A DNA stretch of 64,000 nucleotides from Nocardioides terrigena (GCF_003047265.1 NZ_PZYY01000005.1:372001-436000); one strand, 5' to 3'. Positions 15,182 through 23,821 are shown, numbered from the stretch's first letter. A program made the numbers and translations. The notes: generated by a model not told the origin, from the sequence alone.

Positions 15182-16645
15182 ATGACGTCGCAGCCCCCGG
15201 ATCCCGCTCCCGGACCCGTGGTGGGGTTCGACCTCGACATGACCCTCATCGACACCGTGCCGGGCTTCTCCGCCACCCTGGCCGTGCTCGCCGACGAGCT
15301 CGGGATCGACCTGCCCGTGGGGGACCTGACCTCGCGCCTGGGCCCCCCGCTGGACCACATGCTGACCCCGCACCTGGCGGCCGAGGCCGTCGCGCCGGCC
15401 ATCGCCCGCTTCCGCGAGCTCTACGCCGACCACTCCATCCTCCCCGTCCCCGCGTTCCCCGGGGCGCACGAGTCGCTCGCCGCCGTGCGCCGCCACCGCG
15501 GCCGCACGCTGCTGGTGACCGGCAAGTTCACCCCCAACGCCCGGCGCCACGTCGACCACCTCGCGCTCGACGTCGACCTGGTGGCCGGCGAGGTGTGGGG
15601 GGTCGGCAAGGCCGACGTGCTGCGGGACGAGGGCGCCTCGGTCTACGTGGGCGACCACGTGCACGACGTCGAGGGGGCGCTGGCCGCCGGCGTCGTGAGC
15701 GTCTCGGTGCTCACCGGCGGCTGCACCCGCGACGAGCTGGTCGACGCGGGCACCCACGTCGTCCTCGACTCGCTCGAGGACTTCCCCGCATGGCTCGACG
15801 ACCACCTGCTCGACCTCCGCCTGGCCGCCCTGGAGGCGCGGCTGCGCGAGCTCGGCTCCGTGGTGGTGGCCTTCAGCGGCGGCGCCGACAGCGCCCTCCT
15901 GCTGGCCGCGGCGGTGCGCGCGCTGGGCGCCGACCGGGTCGTCGCGGCGACCGGCTACTCCGACTCGCTCCCGGCCGTCGAGCGCGACCCGGGTCGTGCC
16001 TTCGCGGAGTCGCTGGGGGTGCCGCTGCTGACCCCCCGCACCCACGAGATGGAGCGCGAGGGCTATCGCGCCAACTCCGGCGAGCGCTGCTACTTCTGCA
16101 AGGCCGAGCTCATCGAGACGCTCCGGCCGCTGGCCGACGAGCACGGCATCGCGCACGTGGCGACCGGCACCAACGCCGACGACGCGGTGGCGGGGTTCCG
16201 TCCCGGCATCCGGGCCGCGGCGGAGCGCGGCGCCGTGACGCCGCTGCTCGACGCAGGCCTCACCAAGGACGACGTACGCCGCGCCTCGCGCCGCTGGGGA
16301 CTGCCCACCTGGGACAAGCCCGCCGCCGCCTGCCTCTCCTCGCGGGTGGCCTACGGCATCGAGGTGACCCCGCACCGGCTGGCCCGCGTCGAGCGCGCCG
16401 AGGCGGCCGCCCGGGCCGCGCTGGACGACCTCGGCCTCGAGAGCCGCGACCTCCGGGTCCGCGACCTCGGGGGCCGGGCCAGCATCGAGCTCGACCGCGA
16501 CCTGATCCGCGGACCGCTGTCCGAGGGGGCCCGGGGTGAGGACGCGGTGGTGGCCGCCGTGGTCGCCGCGGGGTTCGCCGAGGCCGGGATCGACCCCCGC
16601 GGCTTCCGCTCCGGCTCGCTCAACGAGGCGCTCGCCGCGGAATAG
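15182..16645 (+). CDS. Fusion of HAD-family phosphatase and LarE-type sulfur transferase
   Basis: A 487-residue two-domain protein. Residues 1-205 form a HAD hydrolase: DLDMT nucleophile motif at 17-21 (D17, D19), TGK at 113-115, and GDHVHD at 157-162. Residues about 212-487 form an ATP-dependent sacrificial sulfur transferase of the LarE/NcdE-like PP-loop family, with the SGGADS PP-loop at 232-237, a CYFC pair at C303/C306, and a third cysteine C384 in the AACLSSR motif. Three-cysteine LarE proteins carry a [4Fe-4S] cluster; one-cysteine forms sacrifice their own sulfur. LarE normally makes the nickel-pincer cofactor with LarB and LarC, none of which is encoded here. The fusion suggests a phosphorylated substrate. 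Leaderless ATG start. Confidence -1.
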   Translation: MTSQPPDPAPGPVVGFDLDMTLIDTVPGFSATLAVLADELGIDLPVGDLTSRLGPPLDHMLTPHLAAEAVAPAIARFRELYADHSILPVPAFPGAHESLAAVRRHRGRTLLVTGKFTPNARRHVDHLALDVDLVAGEVWGVGKADVLRDEGASVYVGDHVHDVEGALAAGVVSVSVLTGGCTRDELVDAGTHVVLDSLEDFPAWLDDHLLDLRLAALEARLRELGSVVVAFSGGADSALLLAAAVRALGADRVVAATGYSDSLPAVERDPGRAFAESLGVPLLTPRTHEMEREGYRANSGERCYFCKAELIETLRPLADEHGIAHVATGTNADDAVAGFRPGIRAAAERGAVTPLLDAGLTKDDVRRASRRWGLPTWDKPAAACLSSRVAYGIEVTPHRLARVERAEAAARAALDDLGLESRDLRVRDLGGRASIELDRDLIRGPLSEGARGEDAVVAAVVAAGFAEAGIDPRGFRSGSLNEALAAE

Positions 16646-16753
16646 CGGATGTCGATGGCGGGTTGTCCGTCGGCACCCATAGTCTGTGCGCGCTCGGGAC
16701 CCCTGTCCCGGCGACCATCGATACACGCAAGCAGGAATGAAGAGGTCAAGGCC

Positions 16754-17149
16754 GTGCCCAGTGGCAAGGTGAAGTGGTTCGACGCCGACAAGGGCTTCGG
16801 GTTCCTGTCCCAGGACGGCGGCCCCGACGTCTACGTGCACTCCGACGCGCTCCCCGAGGGGGTCACGGTCCTCAAGGCCGGCACCCGCGTCGAGTTCGGC
16901 ATCGCCCAGGGCCGCCGCGGGGACCAGGCGCTCCAGGTCAAGGTCCTGGATGCTCCCGCCTCGGTGACGCGCAACCAGCGCAACGCCCAGCGCAAGGACC
17001 CGGACGCGATGGTCGCCATCGTCGAGGACCTCATCCGGCTCCTCGACGGCGTGGGCGAGACCTACCGCCACGGTCGCCACCCCGAGGCGAAGACGGCCCG
17101 GCCCACGGCCAAGCTGCTGCGGGCGCTGGCCGACGAGCTCGAGCTGTAG
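16754..17149 (+). CDS. Cold-shock domain protein with C-terminal extension (CspB-like)
   Basis: A 131-residue protein. Residues 1-66 form a cold-shock domain with RNP1-like KGFGFLSQD and RNP2-like DVYVHSDAL, binding single-stranded RNA or DNA. The remaining half is a basic and helical extension (NQRNAQRKDPDAMVAIVEDLIRLLDGVGETYRHGRHPEAKTARPTAKLLRALADELEL). Actinobacteria have such long forms, for example mycobacterial CspB at about 135 residues; ordinary Csp proteins are about 67. The GTG at 16754 follows AGAGG at 8-nt spacing. It ends 7 nt from the convergent MFS gene. Confidence -1.
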   Translation: MPSGKVKWFDADKGFGFLSQDGGPDVYVHSDALPEGVTVLKAGTRVEFGIAQGRRGDQALQVKVLDAPASVTRNQRNAQRKDPDAMVAIVEDLIRLLDGVGETYRHGRHPEAKTARPTAKLLRALADELEL

Positions 17150-17155
17150 CGGCCC

Positions 17156-18562
17156 TCAGGCCCCGCCGGGCGACGTCCCGACCCGGGGCGGTCGCGTGAG
17201 CAGCACGTAGGCGCCCCAGGCGACGAGCACGCCGGTGGCGATGCCCAGGCCAAGGCGCGGCATGAGCGGCATCGCGATCCCGGCGAAGCCGCCGATCACC
17301 CAGGCCAGCTGCAACGACGTGTCCGAGCGCGCGAAGGCGCTGGCCTGGACCCGCTCGGGCACGTCGCGCTGGATGGTCGAGTCGAGCGAGAGCTTGGCCA
17401 GGGACTGCGCGAGACCGGCGGTCACGCCCAGCAGCACCAGCGGCAGCAGCCCGTAGAACAGCGCCGCGACCAGGACCGCGACCGCGTCGGCGACCAGGGC
17501 CAGCACGACGGTCAGCGCCGGGTCGATGCGCCGCAGCAGGGAGCCGAGGGCGATGCCCAGCGTGTTGCCGAGGCCCGCGGCCCCGATCACCAGCCCGAGG
17601 AGCACCTCGGGCCGATATTCGCCGATCGGGTTCTCGCGCAGCAGGAACGCCATGAACATCACGAGGAAGCCGCTCAGCCAGCGAGGTCCGCAGTTGGCCT
17701 TGAGGGCGAACGCCACCGCGCTGGGCATCCGCCGCCGGTTGCGGGTTCGTGACCGTGGACCGGCGCTCGGCCCGGGCAGCAGGACGAGCTGCTCCTCGCC
17801 GGCGCTCGAGTCGACCCGCTCGGGCAGCCGGATGGCCCAGATCGTGGCCAGCACGAAGAGCACGAAGGCGTAGCGCAGCGACCACTCCGACCCGGCCGTG
17901 GACGCGAGCACCGCGATCGGCGCCGAGAGCGCGGCCCCGACGACGCCGGCCAGCGACACCCGCGCGTTGGCCTTGACGAGGGTGAGCGCCGGCGGCAGCA
18001 GGCGGGGGACCGCGGCGGCCCGCGTCACGCCGTACGCCTTGGACGCCACCAGCACGCCGAGCGCGGCCGGGAAGAGCCAGTCCGAGCCGGTCGCGACCGC
18101 CGTGGCCAGCGCCCAGCAGAGGAAGGCGCGGACCGCCATGGTCGAGCCGATGGCCCACCGGCGACCGTGGCTGAAGCGGTCGAGGAACGGGCCGATCAGC
18201 GGGGCCACGATGGCGAAGGGGAGCATCGTGAGCCCGAGGAAGAGCGCGACCTGGCCCCGCGCCTCGCCGGTGGGGACCTGGAAGAACAGCGTCCCGGCCA
18301 GTGAGATCGCCACGGCCGCGTCGCCCGCGGCGTTGAAGGCGTGCAGCTCGATGAGGCGGGACAGGCCGGAGTCGCCGGCGCCCTCGGCGCGGGAGGCGCG
18401 CCGGGCCTGCTGCATGGTGAAGCGGCTGGCGCGACCGGTGGCGCGGGTGGCTCCGGCGACCCCACGGCCCATCCCGCGGCCGGCGGCCTTCATCCCGCGG
18501 CCGGCTCCGCCGAGGCGCGTCCGACCGGTCCCGTCGGGGCGGGGTGGGTGGTCGGCGGTCAT
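17156..18562 (-). CDS. MFS transporter
   Basis: A 468-residue membrane protein. The basic N-terminal tail (about 55 residues, GRGMGRGVAGATRATGRASRF) is followed by about twelve hydrophobic segments. MFS-like features include FLDRFSHGRRWAIGSTM after TM2 (the loop 2-3 motif region) and paired helices through the C-terminal half. Substrate is unknown. The position between a cold-shock gene and a DUF3027 gene recalls, from memory, the mycobacterial Rv0871-Rv0876c-Rv0877 order, which suggests a conserved core function. The ATG at 18562 has a CAGGAT hexamer 6 nt upstream on the minus strand and no clear ribosome binding site, so the start may be leaderless. Confidence -1.
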   Translation of the reverse strand: MTADHPPRPDGTGRTRLGGAGRGMKAAGRGMGRGVAGATRATGRASRFTMQQARRASRAEGAGDSGLSRLIELHAFNAAGDAAVAISLAGTLFFQVPTGEARGQVALFLGLTMLPFAIVAPLIGPFLDRFSHGRRWAIGSTMAVRAFLCWALATAVATGSDWLFPAALGVLVASKAYGVTRAAAVPRLLPPALTLVKANARVSLAGVVGAALSAPIAVLASTAGSEWSLRYAFVLFVLATIWAIRLPERVDSSAGEEQLVLLPGPSAGPRSRTRNRRRMPSAVAFALKANCGPRWLSGFLVMFMAFLLRENPIGEYRPEVLLGLVIGAAGLGNTLGIALGSLLRRIDPALTVVLALVADAVAVLVAALFYGLLPLVLLGVTAGLAQSLAKLSLDSTIQRDVPERVQASAFARSDTSLQLAWVIGGFAGIAMPLMPRLGLGIATGVLVAWGAYVLLTRPPRVGTSPGGA

Positions 18563-18660
18563 GGGCCAATCCTGCCGTGTGGGTGGTCCGCAGGTACGCA
18601 GCAGGGACCCCGTGGGCCGGTCGACCTGACAGGAGCCCGTGGGTTTGTCATGATTCGCCG

Positions 18661-19437
18661 GTGATCGCCCTCGCCGAGACCTCGCCCGACGCCACCCTGG
18701 CCGCGGCCGCCGACCTCGCGCGCGCCGTGGTCCTCGACCTCGCCGACGCCACCGACGTCGGTGAGCACCTCGGTGCCCAGGGCGAGGGTGAGCTCGTCGT
18801 CACCCACCTCCTCGCCTGCACGCGCCCCGGCTACACCGGGTGGCGCTGGTCGGTCACCCTGAGCCGGGCGGCCGACAGCAGCGAGCCCACGGTCAACGAG
18901 GTCGTGCTCATCCCGGGCGCCGAGGCGATCGTGGCGCCCCCGTGGGTGCCCTACAAGGAGCGGCTCCAGCCCGGCGACCTCTCGCCCGGCGACCTGCTCC
19001 CCGTCGAGGACGAGGACCCGCGCCTGGTGCCGACCTACTCCTTCGGCGACGACCCGCTGGACCCCGACGCCAAGGCGCAGGTGCGCCAGGTCGCCCAGGA
19101 CCTCGGCCTCGGCCGGGTCCGCACGCTGTCCCCGGAGGGCATCGACATGGCCGCCGAGCGCTGGTACGCCGGCGACGGAGGTCCCGAGGCGGCCCTCGCC
19201 AAGAGCGCTCCCGAGTCGTGCTGGTCGTGCGGCTTCCTCGTGCGCCTGTCCGGTCACCTGGCCGGCACGTTCGGCGTCTGCGCCAACGGCAACGCCAACG
19301 ACGACGGTCGCGTCGTGTCGGTCGACCACGGCTGCGGCGCCCACTCCGAGGTCAAGCTGGCCCGCAAGCAGCAGCCGATCCCGGTGCCGGACCACGTCTT
19401 CGACACGCTGACCGACGACGGGTTCGACACGCTCTGA
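18661..19437 (+). CDS. DUF3027 domain protein
   Basis: A 258-residue protein of the actinobacterial DUF3027 family, function unknown. Conserved stretches include GYTGWRWSVTL, IVAPPWVPYKERLQPGDLSPGDLLP and RVRTLSPEGIDMAAERWYAGDGGP. A C-terminal cysteine set (CWSC, then GVCANG and DHGCGAHSE) looks metal-binding, probably a zinc site. The protein is soluble with no signal peptide. The GTG at 18661 is the first residue of conserved-looking sequence, and CATGAT lies 6 nt upstream, so it may be leaderless. The frame extends to 18544 but that part is unlike the family. A 7-bp hairpin spans its stop and that of the convergent methyltransferase gene. Confidence -1.
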   Translation: MIALAETSPDATLAAAADLARAVVLDLADATDVGEHLGAQGEGELVVTHLLACTRPGYTGWRWSVTLSRAADSSEPTVNEVVLIPGAEAIVAPPWVPYKERLQPGDLSPGDLLPVEDEDPRLVPTYSFGDDPLDPDAKAQVRQVAQDLGLGRVRTLSPEGIDMAAERWYAGDGGPEAALAKSAPESCWSCGFLVRLSGHLAGTFGVCANGNANDDGRVVSVDHGCGAHSEVKLARKQQPIPVPDHVFDTLTDDGFDTL

Positions 19438-19451
19438 GGGCTGTCCCTCAG
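19434..19451. terminator. Bidirectional hairpin between convergent DUF3027 and methyltransferase genes
   Basis: CTGAGGG-CTGT-CCCTCAG is a perfect 7-bp stem with a 4-nt loop. Both stop codons lie within the stem. There is no U-tract, as is usual in high-GC actinobacteria. Confidence -1.
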
Positions 19452-20089
19452 CCCGGCCCCATCGCGTGGCCGTACGACGTCGCGGCCTGCGGGGCGTCGT
19501 CGCGGGCGAGCAGCCACACGGCGTACTCGTCGGACGGCGGGTGCAGCTCGTAGGAGCCGAACCGGGCGTCCACGCGCAGGCCGCTCGCCGTGACGTCGGC
19601 GACGAACTCCTCCGGCGGGTAGTCGCGCGCCGTGGCCGGCCCGTCGACCGGGTGGAAGCCGGCGAGCACCCGACCGCCCGGTGCGAGCAGGGCCCGCAAC
19701 CGGGTCAGCACCGCTCGCTCGGTGTCGGGCGCCAGGAAGACCATCACGTTGCCGACGGTGACGACGAGGTCGAACCCACCCTCGAGCGAGGCGGCGAGCA
19801 CGTCGGCGTGCTGGACCTCGAGGTCGGGGTAGGTCGCCCGGCACTGGGCGACCAGGGCGGCGTCGGGCTCGACCGACACGACGTCGTGGCCGCGGGCCAC
19901 CAGCGCGGCCGAGACCCGGCCCATGCCGGACCCCACGTCGAGGATCCGGGCCCCGCGGGCCACGAGCGTGTCGGCCAGCCGGGCCTCGCCGTCGACGTCG
20001 GCGCCCTCGGCGACGAGCCGGCCGAACTTCTCGCCGTAGCCGCGGTTGCCCTCGCCGGCCAGCTCCCACCGGGTGCGGGGGAGGCTCAC
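19448..20089 (-). CDS. Class I SAM-dependent methyltransferase
   Basis: A 213-residue soluble methyltransferase with a Rossmann fold. Motif I is ARILDVGSGMGRVSAAL (SAM binding), motif II acid is in VVSVEPDA, and motif IV region is FDLVVTVGNVMVFL. LLAPGGRVLAGFH is motif VI. The substrate cannot be read from sequence. The frame is open far upstream, but the GTG at 20089 is chosen because it overlaps the DUF2530 stop in a GTGA junction and protein-like sequence starts there. It is translated together with the small membrane protein upstream. Confidence -1.
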   Translation of the reverse strand: MSLPRTRWELAGEGNRGYGEKFGRLVAEGADVDGEARLADTLVARGARILDVGSGMGRVSAALVARGHDVVSVEPDAALVAQCRATYPDLEVQHADVLAASLEGGFDLVVTVGNVMVFLAPDTERAVLTRLRALLAPGGRVLAGFHPVDGPATARDYPPEEFVADVTASGLRVDARFGSYELHPPSDEYAVWLLARDDAPQAATSYGHAMGPG

Positions 20090-20394
20090 GCCGTGCCCTG
20101 CGCCGGGTCCGGTGCGGCGTCCTGCTCCGAGCGCGCCCGGCGACGGCGGCGGACGTACTCGAGGCCGCACAGGCCGAGCCCGAAGCCGGCCAGGCAGGTC
20201 CACAGCCACCAGGTGCGACCGGTGTCGGCGAGGGTGCCGTAGAACGGGAGGAGGCCGATGAAGGCGAGCAGCCAGAGCCCCGTGCCCACCTCGACGGTGC
20301 GGACGCCGTCGACGTCCAGCGGGGCCACGTCGGCCACGATGTAGGTGCGGTTGCCGATCTCGTGCTGCGTCGGCTGCTCGTCCCTGAAGTCCAC
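20086..20394 (-). CDS. DUF2530 small membrane protein
   Basis: A 102-residue protein. The N-terminal half is cytoplasmic and mildly acidic (VADVAPLDVDGVRTVEVGTGLWLLAF). Two transmembrane helices follow (WLLAFIGLLPFYGTLA and WWLWTCLAGFGLGLCGL), then a basic stop-transfer YVRRRRRARSE tail. This matches the actinobacterial DUF2530 family, which has no known function. The GTG at 20394 has TAGCGT 6 nt upstream. Its 3' end overlaps the methyltransferase gene by 4 nt. Confidence -1.
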   Translation of the reverse strand: MDFRDEQPTQHEIGNRTYIVADVAPLDVDGVRTVEVGTGLWLLAFIGLLPFYGTLADTGRTWWLWTCLAGFGLGLCGLEYVRRRRRARSEQDAAPDPAQGTA

Positions 20395-20400
20395 GCCGCC

Positions 20401-20406
20401 ACGCTA
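20401..20406 (-). promoter_or_regulatory. -10 hexamer, leaderless start of DUF2530 gene
   Basis: Minus-strand TAGCGT lies 6 nt before the GTG at 20394. Confidence -1.
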
Positions 20407-20464
20407 GCCGCTCGCCCGGGGCACCGAAACACCGCCGCAACGCGCTTCTGCCACACTGCCGCCC

Positions 20465-21949
20465 GTGAGTGACAAGACCCAGACCGCGCAGCGGTCCGCC
20501 CAGTCGGGCCTCGACGGCTACTTCAAGATCTCCGAGCGCGGCTCGACCGTCGGCCAGGAGGTGCGTGGCGGTCTCGTCACGTTCCTGACGATGGCCTACA
20601 TCATCGTGCTCAACCCGCTCATCCTCGGCTTCGTGCCCGACTCGACGGGAGCGTTCCTCGGTGGCGGCTCCGAGCCCGGCAGCGGCATCCCGGCGATCGC
20701 GGCGGGCACCGCGCTCATCGCGGGACTGCTCACCATCCTGATGGGCGGTGTCGCCAACTTCCCGCTGGCACTGGCCACCGGCCTGGGCCTCAACGCCTTC
20801 GTCGCCAACTCCATCGCCCGGCAGTCCACGTGGGGCGACGCGATGGGCCTCGTGGTCCTCGAGGGCATCGTCATCCTCGTGCTGGTGCTGACCGGCTTCC
20901 GCAAGGCGGTCTTCCACGCGGTCCCGCAGCAGCTCAAGGTCGCGATCTCGGTCGGTATCGGCCTGTTCATCGCCCTCATCGGCTTCGTCGACGCCCGCTT
21001 CATCACCCGTATCCCCGACGCCTTCCAGACCACCGTGCCCGTCCAGCTGGGGGCCGACGGCCACCTGGTCGGCTGGCCGGTGTTCGTCTTCTGCCTCGGC
21101 CTCGCGCTCATGGTCGGCCTCTGGGTGCGCCAGGTCCGCGGCGCCATCCTCATCTCGATCGTCGTCACGACCGTGGTCGCGGTGGTCGTCGAGGCGGTCG
21201 CCGACCTCGGTGCGGCCTCCGCCGACAACCCGGGCGGCTGGTCGCTGAGCGTCCCGACGCTCAGCGGTGACGTGGTCGCCTGGCCCACCTTCGACACCCT
21301 CGGCGAGTTCAGCCTGTTCGGCGCCTTCAGCACCATCGAGGGCGGCGTGCTCGCGGCCCTGCTGCTGGTCTTCTCGCTGCTGCTGGCCGACTTCTTCGAC
21401 ACGATGGGCACGATGACGGCGATCGGTGCCGAGGCCGGCCTCAACGACGAGGAGGGCACGCCGCCGCACGCCCAGCGCATCCTGGTCGTCGACTCCGTGG
21501 CCGCCATCGCGGGTGGCGCGGGTGGCGTCTCGTCCAACACCTCCTACATCGAGTCGGCATCCGGCGTGGGGGAGGGGGCGCGCACCGGCCTCGCCTCCGT
21601 GGTCACCGGCGTGCTGTTCCTGCTCGCGACGTTCTTCACCCCGCTCGTCTCGGCCATCCCGTCCGAGGCGGCCGTCCCGGCCCTGGTCCTGGTCGGCTTC
21701 CTGATGATGCAGCAGGTCAGCGAGATCGACTGGCGCGACGTCGAGCTGGCGATCCCGGCCTTCCTGACCGTCGTGCTGATGCCGTTCACCTACTCGATCA
21801 GCGTCGGCATCGGGGCGGGCTTCGTCGCCTTCGTCCTGATCAAGGTCGTCGTCGGCAAGGCGCGCGAGGTGCACCCGCTGATGTGGGTCGTGGCCGCGCT
21901 GTTCGTCGTCTACTTCGCCTACACGCCCATCAACGGCTGGCTCTCCTGA
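20465..21949 (+). CDS. NCS2 family purine/pyrimidine permease (AzgA/GhxP-like)
   Basis: A 494-residue proton-coupled nucleobase transporter of the inner membrane. Twelve or more hydrophobic helices are visible. LTMAYIIVLNP in TM1 and the signature SSNTSYIESASGVGEGARTGL in TM10 are typical of the AzgA/GhxP branch, which imports adenine, guanine or hypoxanthine. LLLADFFDTMGTMTAIGAEAGL carries the conserved DxxGT motif. The exact base cannot be assigned. The GTG start has CACACT 7 nt upstream and no ribosome binding site, so it may be leaderless. A MarR gene follows on the same strand but has its own promoter. Confidence -1.
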   Translation: MSDKTQTAQRSAQSGLDGYFKISERGSTVGQEVRGGLVTFLTMAYIIVLNPLILGFVPDSTGAFLGGGSEPGSGIPAIAAGTALIAGLLTILMGGVANFPLALATGLGLNAFVANSIARQSTWGDAMGLVVLEGIVILVLVLTGFRKAVFHAVPQQLKVAISVGIGLFIALIGFVDARFITRIPDAFQTTVPVQLGADGHLVGWPVFVFCLGLALMVGLWVRQVRGAILISIVVTTVVAVVVEAVADLGAASADNPGGWSLSVPTLSGDVVAWPTFDTLGEFSLFGAFSTIEGGVLAALLLVFSLLLADFFDTMGTMTAIGAEAGLNDEEGTPPHAQRILVVDSVAAIAGGAGGVSSNTSYIESASGVGEGARTGLASVVTGVLFLLATFFTPLVSAIPSEAAVPALVLVGFLMMQQVSEIDWRDVELAIPAFLTVVLMPFTYSISVGIGAGFVAFVLIKVVVGKAREVHPLMWVVAALFVVYFAYTPINGWLS

Positions 21950-21958
21950 CCCCCGGAC

Positions 21959-21987
21959 GCCCCTCTCCGCCTCGAGCGGGGGGGCTT
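21959..21987 (+). terminator. Probable terminator hairpin after NCS2 permease
   Basis: CCGC-CTCGA-GCGG extended by C/T-rich against G-rich flanks (with G-U pairs) and followed by CTTCCTT. The stem is good, but the tail is only partly T-rich. Confidence -1.
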
Positions 21988-22000
21988 CCTTCGGCGGAAT

Positions 22001-22032
22001 AGTTAGCATGGGTAATGAGTTATGCTCACGAC
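22001..22032 (+). promoter_or_regulatory. Promoter of MarR gene with possible operator
   Basis: The -10 hexamer TATGCT (22021-22026) lies 6 nt before the ATG at 22033, so the transcript is probably leaderless. AGCAT (22005-22009) and ATGCT (22022-22026) form a spaced inverted repeat over the -10 within an unusually AT-rich stretch. This is a candidate autoregulatory MarR site. Confidence -1.
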
Positions 22033-22482
22033 ATGCCCACCACAGCAGCTGTTGCCCGCACCGACGCGGGGCTCGCCGCAGAGCTCCGCGTGGGAGTGAT
22101 GCGCCTGCGTCGCCGCCTGGCCGGCGAGCGGCACCCCGACAACGACCTGAGCCTCGGCCAGATGGCCGTGCTCGGGCTGCTGTTCCGGCGGGGTGACCAG
22201 ACCGTCGGCGACCTCGCCCGGCTGGAGCACGTGCAGCCGCCGTCCATGACGCGCACCGTGACGTGCCTGGAGGGCGACGGCCTCGTCGTACGCCGTCCGC
22301 ACGAGACCGACGGCCGCGTGGTCATCGTCTCGCTCACCGACCGCGGCCGCGAGGTCGTCCTGGCGGACCGCAAGCGCCGCGACGCCTGGCTGGCCGTCCA
22401 GCTCACCCACCTGACCCCCGACGAGCGCAACGTCCTGCGTCGCGCCGCCCCCCTCCTCGACCGCCTCTCGCAGGCGGACTGA
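22033..22482 (+). CDS. MarR family transcriptional regulator
   Basis: A 149-residue winged-helix regulator. The MarR core is clear: [55 protein letters not shown] holds the recognition helix and wing, with the conserved D-x-R in the wing. Flanking helices form the dimer interface. An in-frame ATG 18 nt upstream exists, but the 22033 ATG fits the -10 hexamer. The next gene, an MFS exporter 15 nt downstream and in the same frame, is the likely target or partner. MarR-MFS pairs typically control drug or metabolite efflux. Confidence -1.
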   Translation: MPTTAAVARTDAGLAAELRVGVMRLRRRLAGERHPDNDLSLGQMAVLGLLFRRGDQTVGDLARLEHVQPPSMTRTVTCLEGDGLVVRRPHETDGRVVIVSLTDRGREVVLADRKRRDAWLAVQLTHLTPDERNVLRRAAPLLDRLSQAD

Positions 22483-22497
22483 CCCGAAGGAGACACC

Positions 22498-23763
22498 ACG
22501 AGTCCCCGATTCCGCTCCCTGTCCAACCCCAATTACCGCCTGTACGCCGCCGGAGGCGTCGTCTCCAACACCGGCACCTGGATGCAGCGCGTCGCCCAGG
22601 ACTGGCTGGTGCTCCAGCTCACCGCCAACAGTGGCGCCGCCCTCGGCATCACGACCGGGCTGCAGTTCCTGCCGTTCCTGCTCATCGCGCCCTTCGCCGG
22701 CCTGGTCGCCGACCGGATGCCCAAGCAGCGGCTGCTCCAGCTGACCAACCTCGGCATGGCCGTGCCCGCCGCGATCCTCGGCGTGCTCGCCGTGACGGGC
22801 ACCGCGCAGATCTGGCACGTCTACGTGCTGGCCTTCGTGCTCGGCACCGCCTCCGCGTTCGACGCCCCGGCGCGCCAGTCCTTCGTCTCCGAGATCGTCG
22901 ACCCCGACGACCTCACCAACGCAGTCGGCCTCAACTCCGCCAGCTTCAACGCCGCGCGGCTCGTCGGCCCCGCCGTCGCGGGCCTGCTGATCTCGGCCTT
23001 CGGTGGGGGAGTGGTCGGCACCGGCTGGGTGATCCTCATCAACGCCGTCTCGTACGTCGCCCCGGTCCTGGCCCTGCGCGGCATGGACGCCAGCCGCCTC
23101 GACAGTCCCGTCCCGGGCATCCGCGGGCCGGGGGCGATCCGCGAGGGCGTGGCCTACGTCCGCGCCCGGCCGGACCTGCTGCTGATCCTCGCGATCGTCT
23201 TCAGTGCGGGCACCTTCGGCCTCAACTTCCAGATGACGTCCGCCCTGATGGCCACCGAGGTCTTCGGCAAGGGCCCGGCCGAGTACGGCCTGCTCGGCAC
23301 CTTCCTCGCGGTCGGGTCGCTCACCGGGGCGCTGGTCGCCGCCGGTCGCACCCACGTGCGGCACCGGCTGGTGATCGGCGCCGGGCTCGTGTTCGGCACC
23401 GTCGTGACGATCGCGGGACTGATGCCGTCCTACCTCACCTACGCCCTGGTCACCCCGCTCATCGGCCTCAGCGCGCTCACCCTCATCACCAGTGCCAACG
23501 CCTACATGCAGCTCAACACCGAGCCGGGCATGCGCGGGCGGGTGATGGCGCTCTACATGATGATCTTCATGGGGGGCACGCCCGCCGGGGCCCCGGTCAT
23601 CGGCTGGATCGGCGAGACCTTCGGAGCCCGGTGGACGCTGGTGCTCGGAGGGCTGCTCACCATCGCCGGAGTGGGTCTCGCGACCCTCGTGTTCGCCCGC
23701 ACCAAGGGCATCTCCGTCATCCCCCACCGCACCCCCGCGGTGCCCGACCGGGTGGGCGGCTGA
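22498..23763 (+). CDS. MFS transporter, drug/metabolite exporter type, apparent ACG start
   Basis: A 421-residue membrane exporter related to the EntS-like MFS group. The N-terminus [38 protein letters not shown] is the conserved TM1 region of these proteins. [17 protein letters not shown] is the loop 2-3 motif, and about twelve helices follow. No ATG, GTG or TTG is available upstream of TM1. The first is ATG at 22582, inside TM1. Instead a strong ribosome binding site, GAAGGAG, stands 5 nt before ACG at 22498 directly in front of the conserved N-terminus, so ACG is taken as the start. The ACG is in frame with the MarR stop. A sequencing error (ATG read as ACG) is possible. Confidence -1.
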   Translation, partial: TSPRFRSLSNPNYRLYAAGGVVSNTGTWMQRVAQDWLVLQLTANSGAALGITTGLQFLPFLLIAPFAGLVADRMPKQRLLQLTNLGMAVPAAILGVLAVTGTAQIWHVYVLAFVLGTASAFDAPARQSFVSEIVDPDDLTNAVGLNSASFNAARLVGPAVAGLLISAFGGGVVGTGWVILINAVSYVAPVLALRGMDASRLDSPVPGIRGPGAIREGVAYVRARPDLLLILAIVFSAGTFGLNFQMTSALMATEVFGKGPAEYGLLGTFLAVGSLTGALVAAGRTHVRHRLVIGAGLVFGTVVTIAGLMPSYLTYALVTPLIGLSALTLITSANAYMQLNTEPGMRGRVMALYMMIFMGGTPAGAPVIGWIGETFGARWTLVLGGLLTIAGVGLATLVFARTKGISVIPHRTPAVPDRVGG

Positions 23764-23792
23764 GGTGGGCTCCGAGCGGGGTCCATGGCGTT

Positions 23793-23821
23793 TTGACCCG
23801 CCTAGGGGCGGCCGGTAGATT
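23793..23821 (+). promoter_or_regulatory. str operon promoter
   Basis: TTGACC (23793-23798), a 17-nt spacer, and TAGATT (23816-23821) make a good sigma-70/HrdB-type promoter. Transcription would start near 23828, giving a leader of about 170 nt before rpsL. Confidence -1.

Noticed and set aside
16663..16685. TTGTCC...TAGTCT as the promoter of the cold-shock gene
   Set aside because: The spacer is only 11 nt, too short for a sigma-70-type promoter.
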